Source: Neurospora intermedia (taxonomy: Eukaryota; Ascomycota; Sordariomycetes; Sordariales; Sordariaceae). Taken from it: a DNA stretch of 64,000 nucleotides. Position 1 is the first letter of the stretch. The number at the start of each line of letters is the position of its first letter. Position numbers and translations under genes: made by a program. Below, one piece after another: positions 33,836-46,328 of the stretch. The notes beneath the pieces are model-generated. The model had not been told where the DNA came from, ran no database searches, and saw only the letters and a program-made list of their open reading frames with translations. Location of the stretch: NCBI GenBank assembly GCA_037102815.1, contig BTPP01000012.1, positions 744,001 to 808,000 on the forward strand, given 5' to 3'.

Positions 33836-35510
33836 ATATACATTCAAAAGATATATATAATAAAAATAGGAGATAAAATTCTGATTTCTATTAAATTTCT
33901 ATTATATTTTTAATATATAATAGTATTAAACGTTATAAAAATAAAACCTTTAAACTTCTTTATATATATTTTAATACTTTATTATTTTAATAATATATAA
34001 TAAAGTAGATTAAAGGTATAGTTTTTCAAAAAGAATATTCTATATAATAATATTTATTAGGTTTGGTGTTATTTTTTTCTTAAAGGAATTATATAATATA
34101 AATACTATATAAGGTTTTATATCTATTTTACTTATATAAAGTATAGTAATAAAAACTATATTATTTTAAATACTTTTACAATATTCTAATTCTATTTATA
34201 TAAATTATTCTTTTTATTTCTATTATTTATAAATATTGAATTTTTATACTTTTTTAATATTCCTATATTTTAAAGTCTTTATTTGAAAACTTATATTATT
34301 AGAAAGCAATTTAATTATAATATATATATATTTATAAGATAAATCATTTTATTAAATTATTTAATATAATAATATATTATTTCTAATAAGAAGCTATTAC
34401 TTAATAAATAATTAAAACTTTTCTTATTTATTTGAAAAATCTCTATATACATTTTTATATATTAACTGTAATTATTAATAGAATTACTTTTATTCTTTCA
34501 ATAAAAAAGGATTATAATAAATTTAAATAATATAAAGAAATCTTTATTAAGTTTTATATAATATAAATTTGTTTAACTTTATATATAATTCGTATATTAA
34601 TCTTTAATAATAATAAGTATATAGGATAAGAGAAACGTTTTTATAAAGAACTATATGTTTTAAATATAATATTTTTATTTTTCTAAATATTATAAATAGT
34701 ACTTATATAAAATTAAAGTATTGGAAGAATAAAGGTAATTATTATAATAGTAGTTATATTATTAAATAGGTTATATATTGATAGAAACTAAAGGGAAGAA
34801 AGAGGATATATAATATTATAATATAGTATAGAATTTTTATATATAAATATTATAATACTTCTCCCTATAAAAAATATATAAGATATTAATTTAATTCGAA
34901 TTTAATATTAATATAACGTTTATTATTATATATATATATAGATACTCTATATTAATTTTAAACTAGTTTAATATTATACTTTATCTTCTTATAGTTATAT
35001 TTAACTTTAAATTATATATACTTTTTTATTATTTAAATTCTAATAAATATACTTACAATTACTTAGGAATATAAGTATAAAATATAATTTATAAAAGGAA
35101 TTACTAAACTAGAAAAGTATTACAATTATTTTTCTTAAAGCTATATTTATATTTTTTTATAGATTTTTTATAAAAGAGTCTTATATTTATAAAGTAATAA
35201 TATATAAATTTCCTAATTAATTTAGAAGAATATATTTATTAAAATCTTTTATATTTATATATTATTTATAAAATTATTATAAAATTCAAAATAATAATAT
35301 TCTAATATTATAATCTTATACTTTTATTTTTACTTTTAAAAATTTCTTAAAATAGAATTAACTAAATAAATTTAAATATAATATTATATTAGCTATATAT
35401 ATATATATATATCTAATTCGTTATATATATTTAATATAATTTATTTAAATATTATTATATATTATATATTATAAAATAATAGTTAGAAAGTATATTAATA
35501 ATATCCTTTT
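33836..35510. other. Extremely AT-rich segment of the element (left)
   Basis: Almost pure A/T with no usable frame on either strand. Any former coding content is erased. Confidence 0.7.
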
Positions 35511-35612
35511 GCCCTTCTACCCCCCCTTCCCCCCCCCCCCCCTCTCTACTATTCCTCTCAAAACATTTTAACATTTCCACTAATATATGCTCTATATCTA
35601 GGCTTTTCTCCC

Positions 35613-35620
35613 TATATAAG
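35613..35620 (+). promoter_or_regulatory. TATA-like box before the central relic frame
   Basis: TATATAAG follows a C/T-rich stretch that includes a 15-base C run (about 35511-35550), and is followed by a pyrimidine-rich leader-like region. It may be the decayed promoter of the central open frame. In AT-rich DNA such a match is weak evidence. Confidence 0.25.
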
Positions 35621-35829
35621 CCCTACTATCCGCCAACTAATATAATTCCTTCTCATCTCCAATACTTTATTCTTTTTATACTCATTCAATACAATACTAC
35701 GAATAGTATATAACCTCAAAGACTATCTTATATGGCTAAAAGCTATATATAAAAGTAAAGCTCTAATAAGTATAATTCTTATAAGACTCCTTAAAAATTA
35801 TAGTATTAATACTTTATTAAACTCTCTTT

Positions 35830-38800
35830 ATATATTTTTCCGTAAGTATAGTATCGGTCCTAAATAATAACGAATATAATATTCGGAGGAATTGAATATA
35901 AGGGTTAAAGAACTCTTCTTCGAAGTATTACCGACCGACGACGACCTTATCCGGAAATTTAATATAAAAAGCTTTATTATTACGAAGTATAGAATCAAAA
36001 CGATCCGATACAATTTAGATCTCTATAAACGACTTAATTAAGCTACGATTAATACCCGATTCGAAAAACTTCGGGAAATGTTCCTATCCGTTGAAAATAA
36101 CAAAGACGAAACAGCCCTAAAGTATTTAAACCGATAATAACTCTTCTATTATACTTAATAATAGTTCTATATTTATATTCTAATATATAAACTATTCGAC
36201 TTTTATAAGGAATTCTACCTTAAAGAGAATAAAGAACGTTTAAAGTAAATAAAAAAGAAAAAGGGAGGGTAGACTACGCCTAGGCCGAACTATATATAGT
36301 ATATCGATAATTACTATAAATTATAGAACTTTAGAATTGAAATCTATATAAGTATAAATACTTATTTTTAATATATTATTTAAATTTATATCGGAGTTTT
36401 AGTACTAACGGAATAAACTCTTCTTAAATAATAGGTTAAAATTATTAGACAAACGAAACGAATACTTTTAATTATACAAGCGGACCGAAGAAAGGAAGTA
36501 GTTTTATTTGGAGGATATTATTAATAGTTATTTTATAGATTAATAACGATACGTCTATTAATACTAAGGAGGGTTACTATCGATTATATTAAAATTATCG
36601 AACGTAGGGAGGATCCGTAGGACAATATTATTTATATTATTAGACCGGACCAATAAAGATTGCCCGTATATAGAGCCAATATAGTACTCCTATTAAATTA
36701 TTACTAATTATATTCGAGAAGTATTAATAATTAGCGGATTGAAAATTAGTAAAGGCGGTTCTAAGATGGGAAAATATTGCATTGGATAGTAAATACGCTT
36801 ACATTATATATAATCATCCTTAATCTCGTAGGATTAATACGAATTTTAAATAATTAATATACTAATATATACGAAGAATACTTCAATACCCTACATAAGG
36901 GTTATAACCTCCAATACATTAATATACCGGACTATATTACTATACTTTTTATCTTTATAATGCAAATCCAGCGAAATATTTATAAATTTATACGCTAGTA
37001 AAATACCTATACAATTTAAACCCAGCCGAATAGAAGATATATTAAGTTTAGAAAGCCGTATATACTCTACTACTATCCTAATCTTTATAAGATTATAAAA
37101 TATACTTACGAAGTAAATTAGGACAGATAGTAAATCCTTAAAAATCTAATAAATATAAACGATTTTTCCCTTTCTAAATATTTATCGGACGATATATATA
37201 GACTTTACGAGAGTATTGTAAGGAATTATAATTCTAATATTAAAAACCTTTATAGCGCTCTATATTAGAATATCTTCGTATATTTACAAAATAAGCTCCG
37301 AAACTACTATAAAGTATAGGAAGAACTACTTCTATATTTTATCGAATATTAAATTGGTAGGCTAACTATTTTACGTATACGCTTAAAAATAAATAGGATT
37401 AACTTTAACTATATTATTAACCTTCCTTACGAGGAAGATAGTAAAGTAGATACCGACTTAGACGGATATAATAGGGAAGAGGAAGGATTGGAAGATAATA
37501 ACGAATAAATTCGAATAATAAGTAGGTCTTTATATATAGAATACGTAGCAATAATTTTATAATAGCTATTATTATATACAATTAATATATATTATACTCG
37601 GATAATAATTATTAGAAGTAATCTCTATTAATTATAATAGTTTTTTAGAGTTATATATAAAGCTATATATCTAGCTTAATAATAAAACTATCCTTAGAAT
37701 AAATTATTCTTCCTTATATTTTTACTATAGTTCGAATAGGTAATTGGGTATCGCCCTACTAAGTCTAATGTCCTAGCCCTTCGAAAGCCAACTATTGAAA
37801 TATTATAAAGACGTTTCCTACTATTTAGGAATGTTTAGAGTATAATATAAGACTTATATAAATTAATTTAGTTGATAACGAATTATTTACGGCCTCTTCC
37901 TTTATTACCCTCCCTATTGCTCCTACCCTAATTCCTCCTACCCTAACTATATTTATACTACTTATTCCGCTTCGTTCCCCAACTCCTATTCTTAATGTAC
38001 CTACCTCCTAAGGACCTATACCTCCTTACGATTTAAGCCTCGTTAAATATATCTATAACTTTTAGAAAGTTAGGGATATTAGTATTAATAAAACTAAGTA
38101 ATAATTAGCTATAGAGTTTATTATTAGTAAATAGTATTAGGTATAATACGTACGAGACGACGAAGCCCTAATTACTATATACCGACCGTTTATTACTAAA
38201 AGTTTCGGGGAGTTATTATACTATTAAATAATAATGTTTTTAGAATGTACGAGTCCTATTGAATTTATTAAGTATATTATAGAGGTTTATAAAATTCGCC
38301 AAATAGAACCCTATATATATTACAAATTTAATAATTTTTAAATTATAAATAAGAATAATATATATAAAGACCGTATAGTCTTTACTAAGGTTTACTTTAA
38401 CGATAATAAGCCCCTTTCCCTTTATTTATTAAAGAAGAAAATTCTAAAATTACTCAACTAGAGGATAGTATAGAATAATATAAGTAGGCCCTATATTATT
38501 TATTTAGTATAGGAAGATTATATTAACTAAAATAGTATTAAGAATAAAGTGGTATTAGTAGCGATAGTAGGGAGGAAGCGTTCGCGAGTACTTAAAGCTT
38601 CTAATAATCGATTACGAAGGCGGCCGACGAGAGTATTTTCGACTATTCGACTATTAGTTGAAAATTAAACGAATACCGACTCAAGCAACGAAAGCGAGCC
38701 TTCTATAGTAGGGGCTAACTATATACAACCTAATAATTATAATTATTAAATATAAACCTTTAAGAAGGAACCGGACGATAGTTCTACAGTAAGTTATAAT

Positions 38801-39470
38801 AGTAAGCAACCGAAAATTACTAATAAAGTAATTCTAACCTTTAAGAAGGAATAAAGTAAAGAGCCCACAATAGGTAGTATAAATAGCCGAACAGTAATTA
38901 CTAGTAGAGTAATATTAACTTTTAAAAAGGAGAAAACTTAAGGGCCTACAATAGGTCGTATTAATAGACGAACGGTAGCTACCGGTAGAGAAACGTTAAT
39001 TTTTAAGAAGGAGGATAGTAAAGGATATATAATAAATTATATTAATATACAATCGGAAGCCTTCGGATATTGTAGTACAATTTACAAAGTAGAGGGATCC
39101 GAAAATATAAGAAATATATATACTTCGGTAAGGGATTGGATAATACGTAAAGTAGATAAATGTACGGAATAAAGCGATCTAGGCATATCTTATATAGTTG
39201 GACATAGTAGGCGGGAATTTTCTTTTATATAATTAATCAATTTAATTAGAGATTAAATACCCGCGGAGTACGTTTAGGCGGGATTATCTATTAATATAGT
39301 AGATTGAGCACATAATAATTATATAGACGATGAAAGCGATTACTCTATAAACGATTAAATTGTATTATATAAATTTAAAGTAAATTGTACTATAAATAAG
39401 GTATATCCGAGTGCGAAAGTAAAAAGTAAGGGTAGAGTAAAGGGACCGACTACAGCTAGGCTATTTACAC
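35830..39470 (+). pseudogene. RIP-destroyed coding relic(s) of the element
   Basis: Long stretches on the plus strand keep protein-like character while being cut by TAA and TAG codons, most of which could come from CAA and CAG. Between about 35880 and 36330 one frame reads as charged helical protein with KENKERLK and KKKKGG motifs. Near 38575-38640 another reads as a basic, nuclear-signal-like segment (RKRSR, then RLRRRPTR) followed by Ser/Glu-rich sequence. In-frame 81-bp repeats follow. Coding direction is plus. No catalytic motif of a transposase, integrase or recombinase can be recognised. It may represent more than one gene. Confidence 0.5.
38757..39065 (+). repeat. 81-bp (27-codon) degenerate tandem repeat
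   Basis: Units begin at 38757, 38838, 38919 and 39000, each starting with a variant of CCTTTAAGAAGGA, spaced exactly 81 bases; the fourth is partial. The spacing is a multiple of three and the units have diverged by A/T-gaining changes. They were probably 27-residue protein repeats before RIP. Confidence 0.75.
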
Positions 39471-40499
39471 AACGAATAAGACAATCGTAAAAAAAAGGTT
39501 AATTAGAAATATATTAAATAGTTTACTTATATTTAATATCTTTAGACGATTAAAATAAAAATAAATACTTTTAAAATTTTATATTTTTATTTGCAATCTA
39601 GCTTAATCGTATATAATTCGTCCTATTTACTTAAATTTACAATTAACCTACTCCTATTATTATTCAATCTAAAGTATTTATATACATTACTTATTCTACT
39701 ACCTTCCCTCGTTAATTTACTATCCTATTAAGAATTTAATAATACTTTATCCCTCCTTTACCCTTATCTATCTTATTTCCGTCTTATTCAATAAGTTACT
39801 CCCGGATTACATATAAATTATACATTCTTCTAGGACTATACGCCCTCTCCGGGTAACAAGAGAGTTTTAATATATCTTCTATTATACTTATTAAAAATAA
39901 GGATTAATTATACTCGAACGGAATTAATTCGAAGGTGCTTCGACTATACCCCTAAGTAAAGTCTATACAAATTACGATCTTAAACTTGCTAAAATTATTA
40001 AAGAAGCCACTTCTATCCTAACCGAATATACTTGTACTATAAATATACCGGATAAATTCGTTAGGGTTCGCGAAGGTTCTATATAGGTCTATTTCGAAGA
40101 AGTCCGAAGAACTTATATATATTTTGGAGATATCTATTTTTACTTATATATCTCTATAGTAGTCTAGTTTGTATTTAATTAACTACTAAGTAGCGCGAAC
40201 AAATTGTATTATAGATATTGTACTAGAGTTGTTAATATATTAGTATATATATATAGAAATGGACAAAGTTTTGTAAATTAATTTGTGTATATCGATAGTT
40301 ATAAGGTAATAGGTTTGATGTAGTGAAAAGGTAGAGGTAAAGAGAGATTTTTTCGATAAAAGTAAAAGGAAGAGAAAGGGAAGTAAAAAAATAAGATGTA
40401 AATTAGATTTATATAGTCTTATTGAATAGTGTACAAAAAAGTATATTCTGGAGGATGTTTAAGGCTAAATAGAGAAAAAATAAAAAATAGAAGAAAGAT

Positions 40500-42419
40500 A
40501 AGTAAATAAAAAAAAAAAAAAAGTCTAAAGATATATTAAATTAGAAAATAAAGTAATGTATATTTTATATATTTTAAATATAAAAGTAACTACTAATTAT
40601 AATTCTATTATTTTAAAGATTTTAATAATAATATTATTATTATATAAAACTATATATAACTTTCTTTTATTTAAATTAAGATATTTTATAATATTATTTA
40701 TTTTAATCTCTTATTTCCTTCGTTCTAATAAAGTATATCTCAATTATTTAAGTTAGAATTATAAATATAATACTATTTTTATTACTCTTTTTAGTACTAT
40801 TTATTATATAATTATTATAAACTTTAAATATTTATATTTATAATCAATATTAAAGTTGGTATTTAAATTATATTATATTTACTTTCCAAAATATAAAATA
40901 AAGAAGTATTAGAAAATAGTTTATAATTTTGAAACTATTATTATATTTTAAAAAATTATATAATTAAAAATATTAAAATATATTCTTAATATAAATAAAC
41001 TTTATTATGAATAAAAGTAAATTATATATACAAATATAAAAGAACGAAAAGATCTTTCTATTTTATTGTAATAGATTCTTTAGATACTATTAACTAAATT
41101 ATATTAAGATAGTTAAAATATACTATAAAAAATATAAGTTTTATTTTTTTTTCCTTATTATTATAATTATAATAATTAATTATATATATTATATTATATA
41201 TTAATTTTATATAATATTAAAAGTAGGTTACTAATATTCTAAATTTAAAATTGATTTAAAATTCGAAAGTTGATTAATTTATAGTTATATTATAAAATTA
41301 ATAATAGAAGTAAAAGATATATGAAAATTCCTATACTACTCTCAATATTATATTATAATTATTATTTTAATTGTAAATTTCATTTTCTAATAGTTCTTCA
41401 ATTTTTAATTAATAATAAATAATTATTTAATTAAAGCTAAAAAGGTTTTTTCCGAAATATATTATATTATATATATTCAATATAATATTATAATATTTAA
41501 TACTATTTATAAGTTAATAAATAATCATATTAGAGGTTTAGAAGTATAATAGTATAGTTTTACAAATAATAAAATAATTTAATAATTAATAATAAGTAGT
41601 ATTGGAATTAAATATAAGGAAGATATAATAAATACTATAATAAGTAATATTAAAATTCAATATATAGTTTCCAATATTAATTAAAAAGTATTATAATAAT
41701 AATTTATATAATTATTATTTGGATATAATATTATATAAATTATATATTTAGTATTCTAGATTAATCTTCTTTAAATAAAGAAGAATTATAATTCTTCTAA
41801 TAATTATATATAAATAATTCTTATAATACTAGAAGATATATAAAGGATTCAATAATAAGTAAAATAGTATCATATATAATTATTGTAATAGAAGAATAAT
41901 TATATAAATTTTACTTCTTAAAAATAACCTTTTCTTTATATATTTCCTAAATATTCCTTTATTTTATTTGTATATTCTTGATTTTTATAGAATAATGAAA
42001 TACTTTATTTAATATTTTATATAGTATAATAAATTATATATACATTTTGGAATATAACGGTATTTACAATTTAAAATTTATAATGTTTCTTATTAAAATT
42101 AAAAATCGTAATTTATTTTAATTAAACTACTAAAATAATAATAATATTTCTATTCTAAAGTAATTTAGAATATACTAAGCAATTTTATATTTATTACGAA
42201 AGTTAAATATATATATAATAGAATTTAAAGAATAGTCTTTAATTATATATTTAAATATATATATATTTAAAATAAGAAATTATATCTATATATATATATA
42301 TAGTAAATATATTATTTATATAAAATTTAATGAAAAGTTTTGGTATATTTATTTTATAAGAAATTAAATAAATCAATTCTTTTTCTAAAAGTTAATAATA
42401 TAAGGATTCGTTTTTAAAA
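40500..42419. other. Extremely AT-rich segment of the element (right)
   Basis: Near-pure A/T with no credible frame; the short plus frame at 40556-40756 is Ile/Leu/Tyr-rich by composition only. Confidence 0.7.
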
Positions 42420-42775
42420 GAAAAATCAATTTTTTATTAAATTGTTTTAATTCTAAACCTTTTTTAATTTTTCAAATTCTTTTTATTATTTTTTTTTATA
42501 TTTTTTAAAAGCTTTTCAAAGATTGTTCAATCTTTATTTAAATTTTTTTATATTTCTTTTGATATTTTTTTAAAGAAATCTTTTCAAAAAATATAATATT
42601 TTTTGAGGATTTTTTCTTATTTCTTTAAATACTTTTTTTTAAAGGATTTTTCTTTAATTTTCTCTAAGGAATTTTTCTTTATTTTTTGGGGGATTTTTTT
42701 TTTATTTTTTTTTATTTTTTTTAAATTTTTTTTTTTTTAAAATTTTTTTTTTTTGAATTTCTTTTTATAATTTTC
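42420..42775 (+). repeat. T-rich belt, right
   Basis: Dominated by T runs on the plus strand, the mirror image of the A-rich belt on the left. It ends about 1.14 kb from the right terminus. No precise base-for-base inverted match with the left belt is seen. Confidence 0.75.
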
Positions 42776-42829
42776 CATAGAATTATTTTCTTTGCAAAGT
42801 CTTTGTAATTTTCTTTAGGAAAAATACAA

Positions 42830-43660
42830 TACAACGTTAATTATTAAACTAAGCAGTAAAATACAATAATTATTTAAAAAATACCTTGTATCTATATAAT
42901 ATTAATCCAGCTCTATTCTATCGCCCTCTCCTATATTATTCCCACAAATTCTCAACTCGTCCAACAATCTCTACTTAGTTTATTCGATAACCTTTATCGA
43001 TACTATTTCAACTATTCTCTTACTAAAGGTTACTTCGCCGATCTTCTCCGCCGCATTCGCTTCGTACACTATTATTATATTAAATTATATCTATATCTAT
43101 CTATTATTTATATTATTTATATATACTTTATTAGATAGGGTATATCCTACCCTAATATAGTATATAGTAATAAAAATAAGCGTTTACAAAAACTTCGTAT
43201 CCGCCTATAATATACTTTGCAAAAGGCCCGCAGTTCTAGAATTCCTAATATTTCTTATAATTCCTATTTTTAAAGTTCTAGGTAAATAGATAGTAGGCAA
43301 TCCTAATAAATTATTCGCAATACTTCTAATTCGGGTACTATATTTCAAATTGGTTGTTATACTAGTATTTTTTAAAATTAAAGCCGCGGACTAATAATTA
43401 AGGATAGCTTTAGTATAAAATATATCTTAATTAAATAAGATTTAGATAAATTAAATACAAAGTACCTTTCTCCCATCTAAAAAACGATAGATATTTACGT
43501 ACAAGTATTTAATAAATATTTTAATAGTAAATTTAGTACGGGTCAACTCGTTGTTACACTCTTCCTACGTCTCTAGTACGCCGTCCAAGTAGCGTCTATA
43601 CAAATCGAAATCCTTAGGTCGGTACGCTATTTTAATTAGTTGTAATATAGTATAGTTTAG
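42830..43660 (-). pseudogene. Stop-containing coding relic in the right arm
   Basis: Read on the minus strand, about 43075-42900 gives a helical, charged segment (including EKIGEV, EQ-like positions replaced by stops, and GEGDRIELD). The rest of the arm contains more stops. It resembles decayed coding DNA and has no recognised family. Confidence 0.35.
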
Positions 43661-43865
43661 AACTAGATATTGTAATGGAACTAAGATTGTCGATGTAAAA
43701 TGTAGTATAGGGGAGTAGAATGTAAGGGTTTAGGGAAGAGGATGCAAGGGATTGGGGAGGAGGATAGGAGGTGGGGTAGAGGAGGCGTAGGTATAAGAAT
43801 AAATTGAGTGTACAAACGGATTTGGATTGTAGACACCGGTGTAGGTATAGCGGATATCGGCTGTC

Positions 43866-43914
43866 GGCAGCTGGAAAGTGGAGAAAAATAGAGTTTGGCC
43901 TTCATACTGCCGTA
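43866..43914 (-). repeat. Right terminal inverted repeat (49 bp)
   Basis: Reverse complement of the left repeat with two mismatches. The outermost bases on the minus strand are TACGGCAGTATG. Confidence 0.88.
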
Positions 43915-43919
43915 GTCCC
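43915..43919 (+). repeat. Right 5-bp target site duplication (GTCCC)
   Basis: Directly follows the right terminal repeat and equals 32409-32413. Confidence 0.6.
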
Positions 43920-44244
43920 TTCCGTCCCGGGCCCAAGTGCAGGGCAATAAAGCAAAGTGACGGGCGGCTATGAATGACCCAGTGCTCCTGCCTCCTTTCA
44001 GTCTCGACGCAGTGATGACGAGGCTGCAGTGCAGTGGCATCAAACCAACGAACTCGATTTCAGCGATAATTTTGCAAGTGCGGCTGCCAAGTGTGTGTTC
44101 ACTTTTATTGTTTGTTCGCGGCCTTCATTTTGCAGCCTCATGGCCAATCCGAAGGGAAGGATGAAACATCCGGAAAACAAGTGGGCGTTCACGGCACCGT
44201 TCGTTCATCGCCCACTGCATCGGGTTCGGATGCCCGTGATTGTA

Positions 44245-44267
44245 GGCGGGCGGGCGGGCGGGCGGGC
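44245..44267 (+). repeat. GGGC tandem repeat, G-quadruplex capable
   Basis: Five GGG runs with single C spacers, like the tract at 18404-18424. Confidence 0.8.
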
Positions 44268-44798
44268 TGCAACCTCTCATTGTCCGTACCTCTGCCCCTC
44301 CTCCTTGCTGGCCTTCCACTTCTTCCTTTTTCTTCTGTTTTACATCACGACGGGTCCTGGGACCCTTCATCCCGAAACAAACAAAAAAGCAACATACGCA
44401 TCACTGAACGAATGAAGGAACGGACCACACTCCAAACTGGCACTGGCGCACCTTTGCGTCACGATTACGCAGGAACAAACCCCATTTATCTATTTGCGGC
44501 GCAATAATTATTGCTTTTCCGACGACACGACGGGGGATTTCCTGTGGTGGTGTTGGTGGTGGTGGTTGTGATGTCTGGGCATCTCGTCGTCGCCGACGTC
44601 AATCACCAAGTGCGACGACCCCTGTTTTCTGCGGTCGTTCCCGCTTGTGGTAGGTGCCTGCCAATCCCACAATATCTCAGAGACCCAACGAACAGCATCA
44701 ATCAGCACCAGCCTCACCACCACAGGAAAGGACAAGACAGACATGACAAGACGCAAGGCCGGATCCCATGGCAAATGTAACATTCAAAGACAGGGAAG

Positions 44799-44824
44799 AA
44801 AAAAAAAAAAAAAAAAAAAAAAAA
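44799..44824 (+). repeat. Poly-A tract (26 bases)
   Basis: Uninterrupted run of 26 A in intergenic DNA. It is not next to any recognised coding sequence or retroposed copy. Confidence 0.85.
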
Positions 44825-45858
44825 GCGTGCAAAGCGTAGGCTGGCTCACTGACCGTCATCAGTCAGACCGCTGAGCTGCACTGCACGCCTGCGCTGCACT
44901 GCGTACGCAATCAAGAAAACCCTTTAAGTCTTTGCCAGCCAGCAGCAATCTGATTGCCCAATGTCTATCTGGAATGGCACCCTCCGTACGCACGTCTGAG
45001 GCCATCAAATCAGTTTTAGGAAGGCCCCAAACTCTGACAGTTTGACACTTGCTTGACAGCCCAGACAGACACTGGCTAATTTCACATGGCACCGGCAGGC
45101 GATTCTGCGACGGGTGGATGGCAGCCACGGCAGGATAGGCAGGCAGTCGACCTTGGACAATAACATCGTGGCTCTTCTCGCCCGGAGGACTGGCTCGCTC
45201 GCTGTGTCGCTGGATCTCTCGGGCGTCCGTGCTGAGGGTGCCTCGAGTACCGTGATACCGTTCTGGAGGGGCACAGTGCCAGAGTGTGCCAATCTGCTCA
45301 CCTCATCATTCCGTTTTCGAGCTCACTCGTACCAGCTACTTCTCTGACCACTGCGACAACGCCAGCAACCTGCCGCACCCACGCAGGCTCCGTTCCTCCG
45401 TTTTTCGAGACGTGTGGGAGAACTGGTGGATAGGACAGGGAGCACCCCGGCCCGCTGGAATCCACCGAGGCCATCCGCTGGGTCCTGAAATGGGCCTGAA
45501 AATGGAAATCTCCCGGCAAAAGGAGATGGGTCCGTCCAAGCTGGCCCCAAACGACAGAGGTACATGGGTACAGATGAGCTACACGTACCTCAGGCGTTGT
45601 CCAGCTCGTCTCGTAAAACGGAGCTTGCACGCAAAGACAGGCCAGACATACACCAGACAAGGTACCGGGCTCCTTTGGCTGGGTCCCCGGGCTGCCCTGT
45701 CGTGTCTGGTGTGGTTGTCTTTGGGATTGGGACGGACTGGGAACCGGGGTGTGGTCCAAGAGACAATTGATGCCAACGACAAGGTAGGGAAAATAAGGTG
45801 GTCACCCCCTTGACTTCCATTTTGACATTGCCTCGTTCCAGTTCCAGTAATCCTCATG

Positions 45859-46328
45859 TTATAAGACCGAGAGATCCCCTTCCCCGTTCAGACCTCTTTT
45901 CTTGGAATCCCCATCACAGCTTCTCAACCATCTTCGGATCCTAATTCTTCTCCTGTGTTGTGAATAAACAACAGGTTTAATACTGCCTTACTTGTCTACT
46001 TCAGATCCACACTACTGCACGACTGCCAGCTCCAAAGAGTTCCTTTCCTATTTCGAATATCACGAAAGACTTCCGAAACGGGAAGCATACCGAACAACAC
46101 CACCACCACAACAACAACAACCATCAACACAACAAAAACACAAAGCTTACGCACTTGTTGACGACACTCTATCGAATCCTAATTCTCGCCGATTACACTT
46201 TGGCGTCTCAATTGTGAGTCATGACGCGCAGCACTCCAGATGCCGGGTCGGACACATAGCTAACCAAGGTGTCTTCACTGTGCTACAGCTCTTGCGACGT
46301 TTTTAATACAACCTTCAGAACCGCCAAA
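45859..46328 (+). promoter_or_regulatory. TATA-like box, long ATG-free leader and leader intron of the microprotein gene
   Basis: TTATAAG at 45859-45865 is followed by a pyrimidine-rich region that suits a transcription start. No ATG occurs from 45866 to 46213. The leader then becomes rich in CAA and CCA. An intron at 46214-46288 (75 bp) has donor GTGAGTC, branch GCTAAC (46259-46264) and acceptor CTACAG. The 40 bases after it are also ATG-free and end in CGCCAAAATG. These independent signs agree on a plus-strand transcript. The one ATG-containing part of the region lies inside the intron. Confidence 0.6.

Larger units (their letters stand above)
32414..43914. mobile_element. 11.5-kb RIP-degraded transposable element with terminal inverted repeats
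   Basis: The ends are 49-bp inverted repeats with two mismatches, starting TACRGCAGTATGAAGG, and flanked by GTCCC duplications. The interior is AT-rich with very few CA or TG dinucleotides but many surviving CG and CC, as expected from RIP, which changes CpA to TpA. Layout from each end inward: an arm of about 1.13 kb of moderately AT-rich former coding DNA, a homopurine/homopyrimidine A- or T-rich belt, about 1.7-1.9 kb of extreme AT, and a central block of about 5 kb with recognisable but stop-filled frames. The superfamily cannot be named: ends and duplication length do not clearly match a class I know, and no transposase motif survives. It could be one large DNA transposon or a nest of several. 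Confidence 0.75.
43920..45857. other. Gene desert between the element and the microprotein unit
   Basis: Normal base composition returns at once outside the right terminal repeat. No gene is supported. Overlapping frames of 130-175 codons at 45286-45813 (both strands) lack domains. It contains the GGGC array at 44245-44267 and a poly-A run at 44799-44824. Confidence 0.45.

Noticed and set aside
45298-45857. Overlapping frames of 90-175 codons on both strands
   Set aside because: They overlap one another and lie just upstream of the inferred promoter; no domain is seen.
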